A stretch of 64,000 nucleotides of DNA from Acrocarpospora corrugata (GCF_009687845.1 NZ_BLAD01000036.1:248001-312000); one strand, 5' to 3'. Positions 1 through 8,430 are shown, numbered from the stretch's first letter. Program-made: numbers and translations. The notes: generated from the letters alone by a model not told the origin.

Positions 1-473
1 TCTTCGGGGGCGTTGCCGGACAGCGGGCGCTGGACCCCCTTCGGGAACCCCGTCGTGCCCGATGTGTACCACATGACCACCCCGTTGGAGCGATCGTCCG
101 GATTTTTCGCGACCTGGGCGTCGGCTAGCGCGGACACCTCCCCGGGGCTGGAGGCGACGATCTTGGCGTCGCAGTCGGCCACGATGTAGTCGATCTCGGG
201 GACCGTGAGGTGCCAGTTGATCGGGACGTAGTACATCCCGATCTGGCCGGTCGCCAGCAGCATGGTCACCGCGTCGATCCCGTTCGGCAGCACTCCGGCG
301 ACCACGTCGCCGACCCCCAGGCCGCGGGCTCGCAGGCCGTGCGAGACCGCGTTCACCCGGGCCAGCAGGGCGCCGTACGAGGTCTCGGAGCCGTCCGCGT
401 CGACCACCGCCGGGCGTTCCGGGTGGGCCTGGGCGATGGCGTAGAAGCTGGGCGTCGCGTCGAAATCGAACAT
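1..473 (-). CDS. Acyl-CoA synthetase, AMP-forming (3' part outside the window)
   Basis: Activates a carboxylic acid to its acyl-CoA through an acyl-adenylate. About 157 N-terminal residues are visible, from MFDFDATPSF to the phosphate-binding loop YTSGTTGFPKG, the signature of the ANL adenylating superfamily. The C-terminal half, with the remaining adenylation and CoA motifs, lies beyond the window edge. Its ATG shares one base with the TGA of the preceding acyl-CoA dehydrogenase (TGATG), so the two are translationally coupled in one operon with two dehydrogenases. That company suggests a fatty-acid, branched-acid or sterol side-chain substrate; the exact acid cannot be read from this fragment. 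Confidence 0.88.
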   Translation of the reverse strand, partial: MFDFDATPSFYAIAQAHPERPAVVDADGSETSYGALLARVNAVSHGLRARGLGVGDVVAGVLPNGIDAVTMLLATGQIGMYYVPINWHLTVPEIDYIVADCDAKIVASSPGEVSALADAQVAKNPDDRSNGVVMWYTSGTTGFPKGVQRPLSGNAPE

Positions 474-1456
474 CACAACTCCAGGAGGTCGGCCAGCTTG
501 GCTCGGTGGATCCGGGACGGCCCGAGCAGCACTTCGTCGCTCTTGGCACGCTTGTAGTAGATGTGCGCGTCATGTTCCCAGGTGAAACCGATGCCGCCGT
601 GCAGCAGCAGGCTGTCCTTGGCGGCCTGGAAGCAGGCCCTGCCGAGGTACGCCTGAGAGAGCGCGGCGGCGGTGGGCAGCTCGTCCGGGGCTTCGTCGGC
701 GGTCCAGGCGGCGTACCTGACGATGGACTCGGCCTGTTCCAGGGCGCAGTGCAGGTCGGCCAGTTTGTGCTTGACGCCCTGGTAGGAGCCGATGGCCCGG
801 CCGAAGGCGACCCGCACCTTGCCGTACTCGACGATCGCGGCCAGCGCGGCCCGGATCACGCCGAGCTGCTCGGCGGCGAGCGCCACCGCGATGAGGTCCA
901 GCGCCCGCGCGGGCAGCGCGCCGAGCGCGACCGCGGGCTCGCCACCGAAACTGATCCGGGCCTGTGACCTGGTGATGTCCAGGGCGTCGACCGGGCTGAC
1001 CGTGCCCTGGGCGGTGAACACCCCCTCGGCGGTGATGACCAGGACGAGGTCGGCTTCCGCGCCGTTGAGGAAGAGCGCCTCGCCGGTGAGGGTACCGTCG
1101 GTTGCGGTGATCCCGCCGCCCCAGAGGGGACCGACCGTGGCGGGGACGCCGGAGGCGATGGCGGTCAGATGTTCCTTCTCGCCCAGTTCGCGGAGGACGA
1201 TCGCAGCGAACACGGTCGACAGGAAGGGTCCCGGCAGCAGGGCCGCGCCCGCTTCCTCCAGGACCACGGCCAGGTCCGCGTAGCCGGCCCCGGAGCCGCC
1301 GCAGTCCTCGGGGACGATCAGCCCGCCGAGGCCGAGTTCGCCGTTGAGCCGTTCGTAGACGGCCTGGACGTACCCGTCCCGAGGGCTCACCGTCGAGAGG
1401 AATGCCTTGGCCACGGAGCCGAGTTCGCGCTGTTCATCGGAGAGTAGGAGGTTCAC
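473..1456 (-). CDS. Acyl-CoA dehydrogenase family protein, short subunit
   Basis: FAD-dependent alpha,beta-desaturation of an acyl-CoA, probably as one half of a pair with the next dehydrogenase. The 327-residue chain is shorter than the usual 380-400. It keeps the N-terminal helical domain, the LIVPEDCGGSG segment and the C-terminal LLHGGIGFTWEHD helix, but lacks the classical EGTxxIxR-type end seen in homotetrameric enzymes. Actinobacterial FadE pairs such as the sterol enzymes form alpha2beta2 heterotetramers with one such reduced subunit; assigning this pair to that class is inference. It starts at GTG, overlapping the upstream TGA by four bases (GTGA). Confidence 0.88.
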   Translation of the reverse strand: MNLLLSDEQRELGSVAKAFLSTVSPRDGYVQAVYERLNGELGLGGLIVPEDCGGSGAGYADLAVVLEEAGAALLPGPFLSTVFAAIVLRELGEKEHLTAIASGVPATVGPLWGGGITATDGTLTGEALFLNGAEADLVLVITAEGVFTAQGTVSPVDALDITRSQARISFGGEPAVALGALPARALDLIAVALAAEQLGVIRAALAAIVEYGKVRVAFGRAIGSYQGVKHKLADLHCALEQAESIVRYAAWTADEAPDELPTAAALSQAYLGRACFQAAKDSLLLHGGIGFTWEHDAHIYYKRAKSDEVLLGPSRIHRAKLADLLEL

Positions 1457-2598
1457 GAGTTCACCTTCAGGTCCTTGAACGGCACGTTCTTGTCCACCCG
1501 GGGCTCCGGCGGCAGGTTGAGCACCCGGTCGCCGATGATGTTGCGCATGATCTCGTTGGTGCCGCCGCCCAGCGACATGGCCGGGGCCAGCGCGATCGCG
1601 TCCGCCAGCGGATGGCCGTCGGCCACCGCCTCCGGACCGATCAGCGAAACCGCCAAATCTGCGCTGAAGGTGGTGAGCTCGGCCAGCAGCAGCTTGGCCG
1701 CGCTGCCCCGCGCCCCCGGGAAGATCCCCGCCTTGGTCTCCTGGGACAGCCGCTGGTTGAACAGGGCGAGCGCGCGGGAGCGCAGGTAGAGCTCGACCAG
1801 CTGGTCACGGACGAGCGGGTCACCGGTGTCCACGGCCGAGCTGAGCGCCTCGAAGCTGGTCGGGTTGTCGCGCTGGCCGCTCATCCCCACGCCACTGGAG
1901 ATGGACAGGCGCTCGTGCAGCAGCGTGGTGACCGCCACGCTCCAGCCCTCGTCCACCGCGCCGACCCGGTTCTCGTCCGGGATGTGCACGTCGTCGAAGA
2001 AGATCTCGTTGAAGTGCGCCCGGCCGGTCATGTCCCGCAGCGGCCGTACGGTCACCCCCGGGCCGCGCATGTCGACCACGAACATGGTCAGCCCCTTGTG
2101 CTTGGGCGCGTCCGCGTTCGTACGGGTGAGCAGCAGCCCCCGGTCGGCGTGCTGGGCCACGCTCGTCCACACCTTCTGCCCGTTGACCAGCCAGCCGCCC
2201 TCGACCTGCTCGGCCCTGGTCTGCAACCCGGCCACGTCGGAACCCGCGCCCGGCTCGGAGAAGAGCTGGCACCAGATCTCCTCCCCCCGGAGCAGCTTCC
2301 GGAGGAACCGCCCTTTCTGCTCGGGGGTACCCCGATCCAGCAGGGTCGGCCCGCACATCCCGAGCCCGATCGAGAACACGTACGTGGGCAGGGAGAAGTC
2401 GCGGGCCGCCGCCGCGAACGCCCGCTCCTCGGCCTGGGTGAGGCCCTGCCCGCCCCACTCGGCCGGCCAGGTGATCCCCGAATACCCGGCGTCGTGCAGC
2501 CGGGCCATGAACGTCTTGGCGGCGTCGACGCCGTCGGCCGCGGGAGTGTTCCCCGCCAGCCAGGCCCGCGCCGCGGACCGGTATTCGGCAAGATCCAT
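1453..2598 (-). CDS. Acyl-CoA dehydrogenase
   Basis: FAD flavoenzyme that introduces a 2,3 double bond into an acyl-CoA. About 381 residues carry the FAD/substrate segment LFSEPGAGSDVAGL, the WTS motif of GQKVWTSVAQ and the C-terminal GGGTNEIMRNIIG helix. I chose the ATG at 2598 because GGAG lies five bases upstream; a GTG two codons earlier directly abuts that GGAG. First gene of the minus-strand operon dehydrogenase > dehydrogenase > acyl-CoA synthetase, which looks like a complete activation and first-oxidation module. A palindrome in its promoter region may be a regulator site. Confidence 0.9.
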   Translation of the reverse strand: MDLAEYRSAARAWLAGNTPAADGVDAAKTFMARLHDAGYSGITWPAEWGGQGLTQAEERAFAAAARDFSLPTYVFSIGLGMCGPTLLDRGTPEQKGRFLRKLLRGEEIWCQLFSEPGAGSDVAGLQTRAEQVEGGWLVNGQKVWTSVAQHADRGLLLTRTNADAPKHKGLTMFVVDMRGPGVTVRPLRDMTGRAHFNEIFFDDVHIPDENRVGAVDEGWSVAVTTLLHERLSISSGVGMSGQRDNPTSFEALSSAVDTGDPLVRDQLVELYLRSRALALFNQRLSQETKAGIFPGARGSAAKLLLAELTTFSADLAVSLIGPEAVADGHPLADAIALAPAMSLGGGTNEIMRNIIGDRVLNLPPEPRVDKNVPFKDLKVNS

Positions 2599-2637
2599 TT
2601 CCACTCCAATCAGTGCTTACTTACTCTAACCAGCGCC

Positions 2638-2650
2638 AGAGCATTGCTCT
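2638..2650. promoter_or_regulatory. Palindrome between divergent acyl-CoA dehydrogenase and histidine kinase genes
   Basis: AGAGCA-T-TGCTCT is a perfect 6-1-6 inverted repeat. Flanking GCGCC on the left and AGGCG on the right extend the symmetry imperfectly. It lies 40 bp upstream of the acyl-CoA dehydrogenase start. It could be the operator of a fatty-acid-type TetR or GntR regulator; the TetR gene at 4089 is a nearby candidate, but nothing in the sequence proves the link. Confidence 0.4.
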
Positions 2651-2684
2651 AGGCGGCACGTTTGCCCATTTTTGACTCTCGGGA

Positions 2685-4079
2685 GTGTCCATCCCGCCAC
2701 GACGTGTGATCACCTGGATGCTCGGGGGGAATCGGTTGAGCACATGGCACAGCTGGTCGGTAAGGACCCGGCTGACACTGATCGCCTGCGCCGTGATGGC
2801 GCTGATCTGCTGTGCCGTCAGCGTCAGCGCGCTCATCGGCGTGCGCGATCTCGCGTACAACTACAACACCAACCGGGTGGTCCGGGCCGTGCTGAAGACC
2901 GTGCACCTGGTCAAGCGGGATACGATTTACGGCGTCATCCCGGACCAGGACGTCACCGGCATCCAGGTCATCAGACCCGACGGATCGGTGGCCGCCTCCA
3001 CCGCCAACCTCTACGGCAAGCCGCCGATGGCGGTCTTCCTGCCCGACGAGTCCATCGTCCGGGCCGACCAGCTGGTCTGCGACAGCCCCGACTTCCCCGA
3101 CAGCTGCATGATCGTGGTCGCGTTCCGGGTCTACCAGCCCGACGGCGACTGGATCATCTACGCCGCCGACCCCACCGTGCCCTGGTATGTGGATCCGCAG
3201 TTACTGGCCGCCCTCATCGGCGGCACCCTGCTGGTGCTCACCATCACCGGCTACGGCGCGTCCTGGACGATCGGCCGCGCCCTCTCCTCCGTGGACGCGA
3301 TCAGCGCGGAACTCGCCAGCATCACCGCCTCCGACCTCGGCCACCGGGTGCCGGTCCCCAAGTTCCGGGACGAGGTACGGCGGATGGCCGAGACCGTCAA
3401 CGGGACACTCGACCGGCTGGAACAGGCCGTCGAGCAGCAGCGGCGGTTCGCCTCCGACGCCTCGCACGACCTGCGCAGCCCGCTCACCGCGATGCGCGCC
3501 GAGGTGGAGGGCGCGCTGCTGCACCCGGAGGACGCCGACTGGCCGTCCACCGGCGAGGCCCTGCTGGGCAGCCTGGACCGGCTCCAGGCGCTGGTCACCG
3601 ACCTGCTCCAGGTGGCCAGGCTGGACGCGCGGGCGCCGGGCCGCACCGACCCGATCGACCTGGGGCGGCTGGCCGACACCGAGGCGAACCGGCGCCGGCG
3701 CCGGGTGAACGTGCTCACCAGCCTGCAACCCCGCGTGATCGTCCGCGGCGACCGGCTCAGGCTGGCCCGCCTGATCACCAACCTGATCGACAACGCCGAG
3801 CGGCACGCCGCCTCCGAGATCTCGATCCGCGTGTCGGACTCCGACGACACCGCCGTGCTGGAGGTGGTCGACGACGGAGCCGGCATCGCGCCGGACAAAC
3901 GCGATCTGGTGTTCCAGCGGTTCACCCGGCTGGACGCCGCCCGCAGCCGCGACTCCGGCGGCACCGGCCTCGGCCTGGCCATCGCCCGGCAGATCGCCGA
4001 GACCCACCACGGCACCCTGACCATCGAGGACAGCAATCGCGGCGCTCGATTCGTGTTGCGAATCCCCATCGCACGCTAG
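2685..4079 (+). CDS. Membrane sensor histidine kinase, orphan
   Basis: Autophosphorylating sensor kinase of a two-component system. An N-terminal membrane helix (TRLTLIACAVMALICCAVS), an extracytoplasmic sensor of about 130 residues and a second helix (LLAALIGGTLLVLTITGYGA) lead into a HAMP linker. The phosphoacceptor box SDASHDLRSPLTAMRAE (His near residue 260), N-box NLIDNAERHA, G1 DDGAGIAP and G2 GGTGLGLAIA are all present. No response regulator gene adjoins; a TetR gene follows after nine bases. The start is uncertain: GTG 2685 is the longest, whereas TTG 2736 has a purine-rich GGGGGGA five bases upstream and would make a more typical N-terminus. Confidence 0.9.
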   Translation: MSIPPRRVITWMLGGNRLSTWHSWSVRTRLTLIACAVMALICCAVSVSALIGVRDLAYNYNTNRVVRAVLKTVHLVKRDTIYGVIPDQDVTGIQVIRPDGSVAASTANLYGKPPMAVFLPDESIVRADQLVCDSPDFPDSCMIVVAFRVYQPDGDWIIYAADPTVPWYVDPQLLAALIGGTLLVLTITGYGASWTIGRALSSVDAISAELASITASDLGHRVPVPKFRDEVRRMAETVNGTLDRLEQAVEQQRRFASDASHDLRSPLTAMRAEVEGALLHPEDADWPSTGEALLGSLDRLQALVTDLLQVARLDARAPGRTDPIDLGRLADTEANRRRRRVNVLTSLQPRVIVRGDRLRLARLITNLIDNAERHAASEISIRVSDSDDTAVLEVVDDGAGIAPDKRDLVFQRFTRLDAARSRDSGGTGLGLAIARQIAETHHGTLTIEDSNRGARFVLRIPIAR

Positions 4080-4088
4080 GGTTTTGAT

Positions 4089-4691
4089 GTGGGACGGGGA
4101 ATTAGCCGCATGCGCCGGGAGGACCTGCTCCGCGTGGCGTGCGAGGTGATCGCGGCACAGGGCTTCGGGCACACGCGCACGGTCGACATCGCGCAGGCGG
4201 CCGGCGTGAGCCAGGCGCTGCTCTTCTACCACTTCGAGACCAAGGACAAACTGTTCGCCCAGGCCTTCGGCTACGCCGCGGAACGCGACCTGGACAATCT
4301 GACCGCCCTGCTGGACTCGGCCGGCGGCCCGATGGACAAACTCCGGGCCATGCTCAAGCTCTACTCCCCCACCGGCAAGTCCAAATCCTGGGCGCTCTGG
4401 ATCGACGCCTGGTCGGAGTCGATGCGCAACCCGGCCCTGGAGGACGTGTCCCGGGCGCTGGACCTGCGCTGGAAGGACGCGCTGGCGTCGATCCTGCGGG
4501 CGGGGGCGGACGAGGGCGTCTTCAAGTGCCCCGACCCGGAGGGCGCGGCCTGGCGGCTGATGTCCCTGATCGACGGCCTGACCGTTCAGGTCACCGTGCA
4601 CCGCCGAATGATCACCCGTACCCGCCTCTTCGAACTGGTAAGAGCCGCCGCCGCCACCGAGCTGGGCCTGGAACCCGACCAATTGCTTTGA
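4089..4691 (+). CDS. TetR/AcrR family transcriptional regulator
   Basis: One-component DNA-binding regulator of 200 residues. The N-terminal helix-turn-helix is clear: TRTVDIAQAAGVSQALLFYH followed by FETKDKLFAQAF. The C-terminal ligand domain (WALWIDAWSESMRNPALED, WRLMSLIDGLTVQVTVH) is of the BetI-like class common in regulators of CoA-ester and choline metabolism. It starts at GTG nine bases after the histidine kinase stop, so the two are probably cotranscribed. Its target is unknown; the palindrome ahead of the acyl-CoA dehydrogenase operon is a reasonable candidate because that operon is divergent from this unit. Confidence 0.9.
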   Translation: MGRGISRMRREDLLRVACEVIAAQGFGHTRTVDIAQAAGVSQALLFYHFETKDKLFAQAFGYAAERDLDNLTALLDSAGGPMDKLRAMLKLYSPTGKSKSWALWIDAWSESMRNPALEDVSRALDLRWKDALASILRAGADEGVFKCPDPEGAAWRLMSLIDGLTVQVTVHRRMITRTRLFELVRAAAATELGLEPDQLL

Positions 4692-4799
4692 TTCGGCCCG
4701 CTCCTAATTACCGCGATTCTTCAAATCTTTCTGCGGAATTACGCCGTCTGCCACAATAGAAACAAATCGCATCAGTCACCTCCCCGGGCAGGCAGCGAA

Positions 4800-5636
4800 A
4801 TGTTTCAACGGTTGTGGCGGCCTATTACCCTGGCCGTCTTCAGCGCGATCGCCGGGGCCGTGCTGGGCGGGATGGCGGACGTCCTGCTCCAGACCGAGTC
4901 CCAGATTCTGGGTGCCATCGGCATCGTGGTCTCGCTCATGGCCGTCGGTCTCTTCGCCATGCTGCTCGCCCACGACAAGTCCGCGCACACGCTGGCCGGC
5001 CAGCTCACCGCCCTGAAGCAGGATCTGTCGCTGCAGATCGAGATGGTCTCCCAGCAGTACGGCCTGAGCGTGGACCGGGTGATGCTCGCCGAGATCGCCC
5101 AGCTGGGCCGGATGGAGGATGACAGGACCGCCCAGCGTTTCCTGTCCGCCCAGAAGGAACTGCTGGTGCTGGACGTGCTCTCCGAGGGCGGGCACTGGCC
5201 CACGTCCGCGCTTCCCGAAGAATATTCGCGTACGTTCTTCGATTCGCTGGTGGCGCACGTGGAGGAGGATTCATCGTCGCTGGTGTACAAGCGGATCATC
5301 CAGGTGGAGGACATGGCGGAGCCGTTCCGGCACGCGACCACCGAGTCCGTCAGGGAACACTGCCAGGAAATGGTGCGGTTACGCCGGGAGAAGGGGCCGC
5401 GAGTCGCGCTTTTCGTGGCGGCGAAGCGAATGCCGTTAAAGTTCATCATCATTGATGAGACCACGCTGATTCTGCAGCTGCTGGAGTACGACGACGAGAA
5501 GCGGAATCTGCGGATCTGGCAGGAGCTGGCGGTCTCCGATCCGCGCGGCGACCTGGTGTCGGCGTTCCGGCTGATCTGGACCGACATCGAGCAGCGGTCC
5601 CGGCTGGTGGAGCAGCCGCTGGACGCGCGGCTATGA
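4800..5636 (+). CDS. Two-helix membrane protein with cytosolic domain, function unknown
   Basis: I do not recognise a named family. Residues 9-29 and 36-56 form a transmembrane hairpin with a very short loop, followed by a helical linker and a cytosolic domain of about 200 residues. That domain has the alternation KRIIQVED ... LKFIIIDETTLIL ... VSAFRLIW, which resembles half of a phospholipase-D-like fold but lacks the catalytic HxK motif. The protein at 13148 has the same plan (two helices, coiled linker, RRIFYVD ... FIVFD), so the two may be distant relatives. It converges on the ThDP enzyme gene, sharing six bases (5631-5636). A sensor or effector-anchoring role is only a guess. Confidence 0.8.
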   Translation: MFQRLWRPITLAVFSAIAGAVLGGMADVLLQTESQILGAIGIVVSLMAVGLFAMLLAHDKSAHTLAGQLTALKQDLSLQIEMVSQQYGLSVDRVMLAEIAQLGRMEDDRTAQRFLSAQKELLVLDVLSEGGHWPTSALPEEYSRTFFDSLVAHVEEDSSSLVYKRIIQVEDMAEPFRHATTESVREHCQEMVRLRREKGPRVALFVAAKRMPLKFIIIDETTLILQLLEYDDEKRNLRIWQELAVSDPRGDLVSAFRLIWTDIEQRSRLVEQPLDARL

Positions 5637-7211
5637 CTCGCGGACGACGATCAGCGTGGGCAGTGGGTGCTCCAGGGCCTCCACCAGGGCCTTGAACAGT
5701 TCCTCCGGGGTGTCGGCGCGGCAGGCCGCGACGCCGTAGGCGGCGGCCAGCTGGAGCAGGTCGGGGCCCGGCAGGTCGACCGCGACGGGGGTCATGTCCT
5801 GCCGCAGCATCTCGTCGCGGATCTCGCCGTAGCCTCCGTTGTCGGAGACCACGATGGGCAGGCTGAGCTGCTCGGCCACGGCGGTGGCCAGCTCCTGGAG
5901 GCAGAACTGGAGGGCGCCGTCGCCGGTCAGCACGACGACCGGGCGGCCGGGGCAGGCCAGTTTGGCGCCGATCGCCGCGGGCAGCGCGTAGCCGAGCGTG
6001 CCGTAACCGGCGGGAAACAGGAAACGCGCCGGCGGGTCGAGCGCCAGGCTGAGCAGGGCGCCGTGGTAGACCATCATCGAGTTGTCGCCCACCACGATCG
6101 GGTCCGGCGGCATCGCCCGGCCGAGCGCGTCCAGGGTGCCCTCCCAGCGGCGGGACAGCTCGGCCAGCTCCCTGGCCAGGTCGGGGCCCGGCGCGCGGGC
6201 GGCGTCCGGCGGCCGGATCCGGTCGAGCAGGCCGGCCAGCGCGCGGCCGGCGTCGGCCACCACCGGGACGTCCGCGACGTGATCGCCGTGCATCTGCCCC
6301 GGATCGACGTCCACCCGGATCAGCCGCCCGCCCAGGGCGAAGTCCTCCACCCACAGATCGGCAGGGCCCAGCTCGGTGCCGACCGCCAGCACCACGTCAC
6401 AGCCGGCCAGCCAGCTCCGGGCGCCCGCCAGGTGCAGCACCGTGCCGAGCGCCAGCGGGTGGCTCTCCGGCACGACCCCCTTGCCGTTGACCGTGGTCAC
6501 GATCCGCGCCCCGACCCGCTCGGCCAGCCGCAGCGCCAGCGCCCCCGCCTCCTGTCCTGGCGGGCACTGCACGCCCCCGCCCAGCACGATCCCGGGCCGG
6601 GCCGCGCCGCGCAGCAGCAGCGCCGCCGCGTCCAGCGCGGCGGGATCGGGCTCCCGCGCCACGATCCGGTACGGCTCGGCGAACGTCACCGACCCCTCGG
6701 CGGCCAGCAGATCATGCGGGATCTCGATGTGCACCGGCCGCGGCCGGCCCTCGGCGAAGAACCCGAACGCCCTGGCCACCGCCGCCGGGATCTCCCGGAC
6801 CGAGCTCACCCGATGGCTCCACGCGCACAGCGCCCGCAGCGCGCCCGACTGGTCCTTGCTCTCGTGCAGGTAACCCCGCCCCAGCCGGGGATGGTCGGTG
6901 GGCACCCCCGGCGAGATCAGCAACATCGGAATCGAGTCCGAGTACGCCTGCGCCAGCGCCGTCGCCGCGTTGATCACGCCCGGCCCGGTCGTGGTCAGCA
7001 CCACGCCGGGGCGGCCGGTGGCGCGCGCGTATCCGTCGGCCGCGTACCCGGCGCCCTGCTCGTGCCGGGGGGTGACCAGCCGGACGCCGCGCGCGGCGAG
7101 TTCGGCGTAGATCGATACGTTGTGCGTGCCGGGAATGCCGAAGACGAGTTCCACCCCATGGAGAGACAGAGCCTCGACGAGTACACTCGCCCCCGTCGCC
7201 GTCACATCCAC
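5631..7211 (-). CDS. ThDP-dependent decarboxylase / acetolactate synthase-like enzyme (paralogue 1)
   Basis: Uses thiamine diphosphate to decarboxylate a 2-oxo acid. The three domains of the acetolactate synthase/pyruvate decarboxylase family are present in 526 residues: the PYR domain with catalytic Glu in RHEQGAGYAADGY, a central NAD-like domain, and the PP domain with the GDG metal motif (VLTGDGALQF) ending in VSDNGGYGEI. The FGIPGTHN motif and lack of a small subunit argue against biosynthetic acetolactate synthase. Such proteins are often labelled 5-guanidino-2-oxopentanoate decarboxylase-like; substrate not provable here. A strong paralogue lies at 18521. The gene has its own promoter overlapping a palindrome, 54-88 bp upstream. 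Confidence 0.88.
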   Translation of the reverse strand: MDVTATGASVLVEALSLHGVELVFGIPGTHNVSIYAELAARGVRLVTPRHEQGAGYAADGYARATGRPGVVLTTTGPGVINAATALAQAYSDSIPMLLISPGVPTDHPRLGRGYLHESKDQSGALRALCAWSHRVSSVREIPAAVARAFGFFAEGRPRPVHIEIPHDLLAAEGSVTFAEPYRIVAREPDPAALDAAALLLRGAARPGIVLGGGVQCPPGQEAGALALRLAERVGARIVTTVNGKGVVPESHPLALGTVLHLAGARSWLAGCDVVLAVGTELGPADLWVEDFALGGRLIRVDVDPGQMHGDHVADVPVVADAGRALAGLLDRIRPPDAARAPGPDLARELAELSRRWEGTLDALGRAMPPDPIVVGDNSMMVYHGALLSLALDPPARFLFPAGYGTLGYALPAAIGAKLACPGRPVVVLTGDGALQFCLQELATAVAEQLSLPIVVSDNGGYGEIRDEMLRQDMTPVAVDLPGPDLLQLAAAYGVAACRADTPEELFKALVEALEHPLPTLIVVRES

Positions 7212-7264
7212 CCCAATCCAGATACGCCCTGGGCTTCTCGGGAAAATGGCTGGTTCAGCTCTAT

Positions 7265-7293
7265 CGTATATTTATGCGACGGTGACCTGACAA
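7265..7293 (-). promoter_or_regulatory. Promoter of the ThDP enzyme gene
   Basis: On the minus strand TTGTCA (7293-7288), a 17-base spacer and TATACG (7270-7265) make a good sigma-70-type promoter. It sits in an unusually AT-rich patch 54 bp ahead of the 7211 start codon. The -35 box lies inside the palindrome described next. Confidence 0.55.
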
Positions 7294-7299
7294 GGTCAC
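7282..7299. promoter_or_regulatory. Palindromic operator GTGACCT-N4-AGGTCAC over the -35 box
   Basis: A perfect 7-4-7 inverted repeat covers the -35 hexamer of the ThDP gene promoter. A bound regulator would block RNA polymerase, so a repressor is implied. No adjacent gene encodes an obvious candidate. Confidence 0.5.
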
Positions 7300-7327
7300 A
7301 TTGTTTTTGGCAAACCGAAACGCACGC

Positions 7328-8293
7328 TTAGTGACCGACCGCCACGTTCTCGTCCGGCGCGTTGTCCAGTGCCTTGAGCACCGACTGCACCGCCTGTTCC
7401 ACCATTGCCGCCATTGACTGCCTGGTGTGCGCGGCGACGTGCGCGGTCCACAGCAGCCGGGGCCCGAACTCGGCCCTCAACGCGTCGTTCACCGATTCGT
7501 CACGATAATGCCCGTCAATCGCCGCGACCGCGATTGTGCCGTCCCGGAGCGCATTCGCCAGCGCCACCGGCTCGACCAGGACGGCCCTGGCGGTATTGAT
7601 AAGAATTGACCCTTTTCGCATCTGGGCGAATACCGACGCGTCAATGATATTCAGCGTGCTCTGGCTCTCCGGCAGCAGCACCACCAGAATGTCCGACCAG
7701 GCGGCCAGCTCGTGCAGGCCGAGGTAGGTCAGGCCCAGCCCGCCCTCGGCCAGCTTCCTGGTGCGGCTGTGATAGGCGACCCGGCAGCCGACCGCGGTCA
7801 GCAGCTCGGCCACCCGGGTGCCGATCGAGCCGAGCCCGACGATGCCGACGCGCTGGGCGGACAGCTCGCTGGGCATCGGCGTGGCGGCCGTCCACTGCGG
7901 CGGATGCCGTTCGTCCAGCCGGTCCCGGATCCCGAGGTTGGCGTAGATGATCTGACCCAGGGTGAAGACCGCGACCGCGTCGGGCCGCCGCGCCGGCGTC
8001 CAGGTGACCCGCAGGCCGTGCTCCTTGGCGGCGTCCACGTCGACGAAGCTCTCGTATCCGATGCCCATGAAGGCCACGATCTTCAGCAGCTCGGCCGTGC
8101 TGAGCGCCTCGCCGGAGGCATACTCCTCGCCGCCGTGCAGATAGGCGACCGCGTCCCGGAGCTCGGCCTTGAGCTCGGCGGGAGAAAGGAGTTTCGGCCG
8201 GGCGACAATATTGTTTCCGGCCTCTTCCAATGGGCCCAGCAACGTCAGGTCGATTCCCGAACCCGTGACAAGAATCTTCCCCGTATAGGCCAT
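7328..8293 (-). CDS. D-2-hydroxyacid dehydrogenase, NAD-dependent family
   Basis: Reversible oxidation of a 2-hydroxy acid to a 2-oxo acid, or a close variant, in the cytosol. 321 residues with the split catalytic domain and the dinucleotide fold GIVGLGSIGTRVAELL. The catalytic Arg is in NTARAVLVE and the His in LLWTAHVAAHT. The usual DVFxxEP stretch carrying the glutamate is altered to AIDGHYRDE, so the active site is slightly divergent. It lies 116 bp upstream of the ThDP enzyme on the same strand; a 2-oxo acid product would suit that neighbour, but the intervening promoter shows the two can be expressed separately. Confidence 0.88.
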   Translation of the reverse strand: MAYTGKILVTGSGIDLTLLGPLEEAGNNIVARPKLLSPAELKAELRDAVAYLHGGEEYASGEALSTAELLKIVAFMGIGYESFVDVDAAKEHGLRVTWTPARRPDAVAVFTLGQIIYANLGIRDRLDERHPPQWTAATPMPSELSAQRVGIVGLGSIGTRVAELLTAVGCRVAYHSRTRKLAEGGLGLTYLGLHELAAWSDILVVLLPESQSTLNIIDASVFAQMRKGSILINTARAVLVEPVALANALRDGTIAVAAIDGHYRDESVNDALRAEFGPRLLWTAHVAAHTRQSMAAMVEQAVQSVLKALDNAPDENVAVGH

Positions 8294-8322
8294 GATGTGT
8301 CTTTCGCGTACATTTGTCGGAT

Positions 8323-8351
8323 TTGACGAACGGGCTCCTCTGTTCTAAGGA
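8323..8351 (+). promoter_or_regulatory. Promoter ahead of the SCO2524-SCO2521 type operon
   Basis: TTGACG, a 17-base spacer and TAAGGA form a near-consensus promoter pointing into the plus-strand operon. Transcription should begin near 8358, just before a small ORF with its own ribosome binding site, and about 140 bases ahead of the first large gene. Confidence 0.55.
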
Positions 8352-8370
8352 TACGCCGGTCGGAGAGCCA

Positions 8371-8430
8371 GTGTACGACCTCGCCGAAGCCTTCGCCGCC
8401 GCCGAATTCCAGGTATTGTCCATGAGGTAG
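8371..8430 (+). CDS. Possible 19-residue peptide (MYDLAEAFAAAEFQVLSMR)
   Basis: A GTG-started ORF of 19 codons ends at TAG. It is preceded by GGAG five bases upstream and begins only about 13 bases after the predicted transcription start. It precedes the SCO2524-type operon by 70 bases, and a GC-rich hairpin (8459-8480) lies in between. It may be a genuine small protein, a leader peptide coupling translation to the operon, or chance. The alanine-rich amphipathic composition does not point to a family. Confidence 0.35.
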   Translation: MYDLAEAFAAAEFQVLSMR

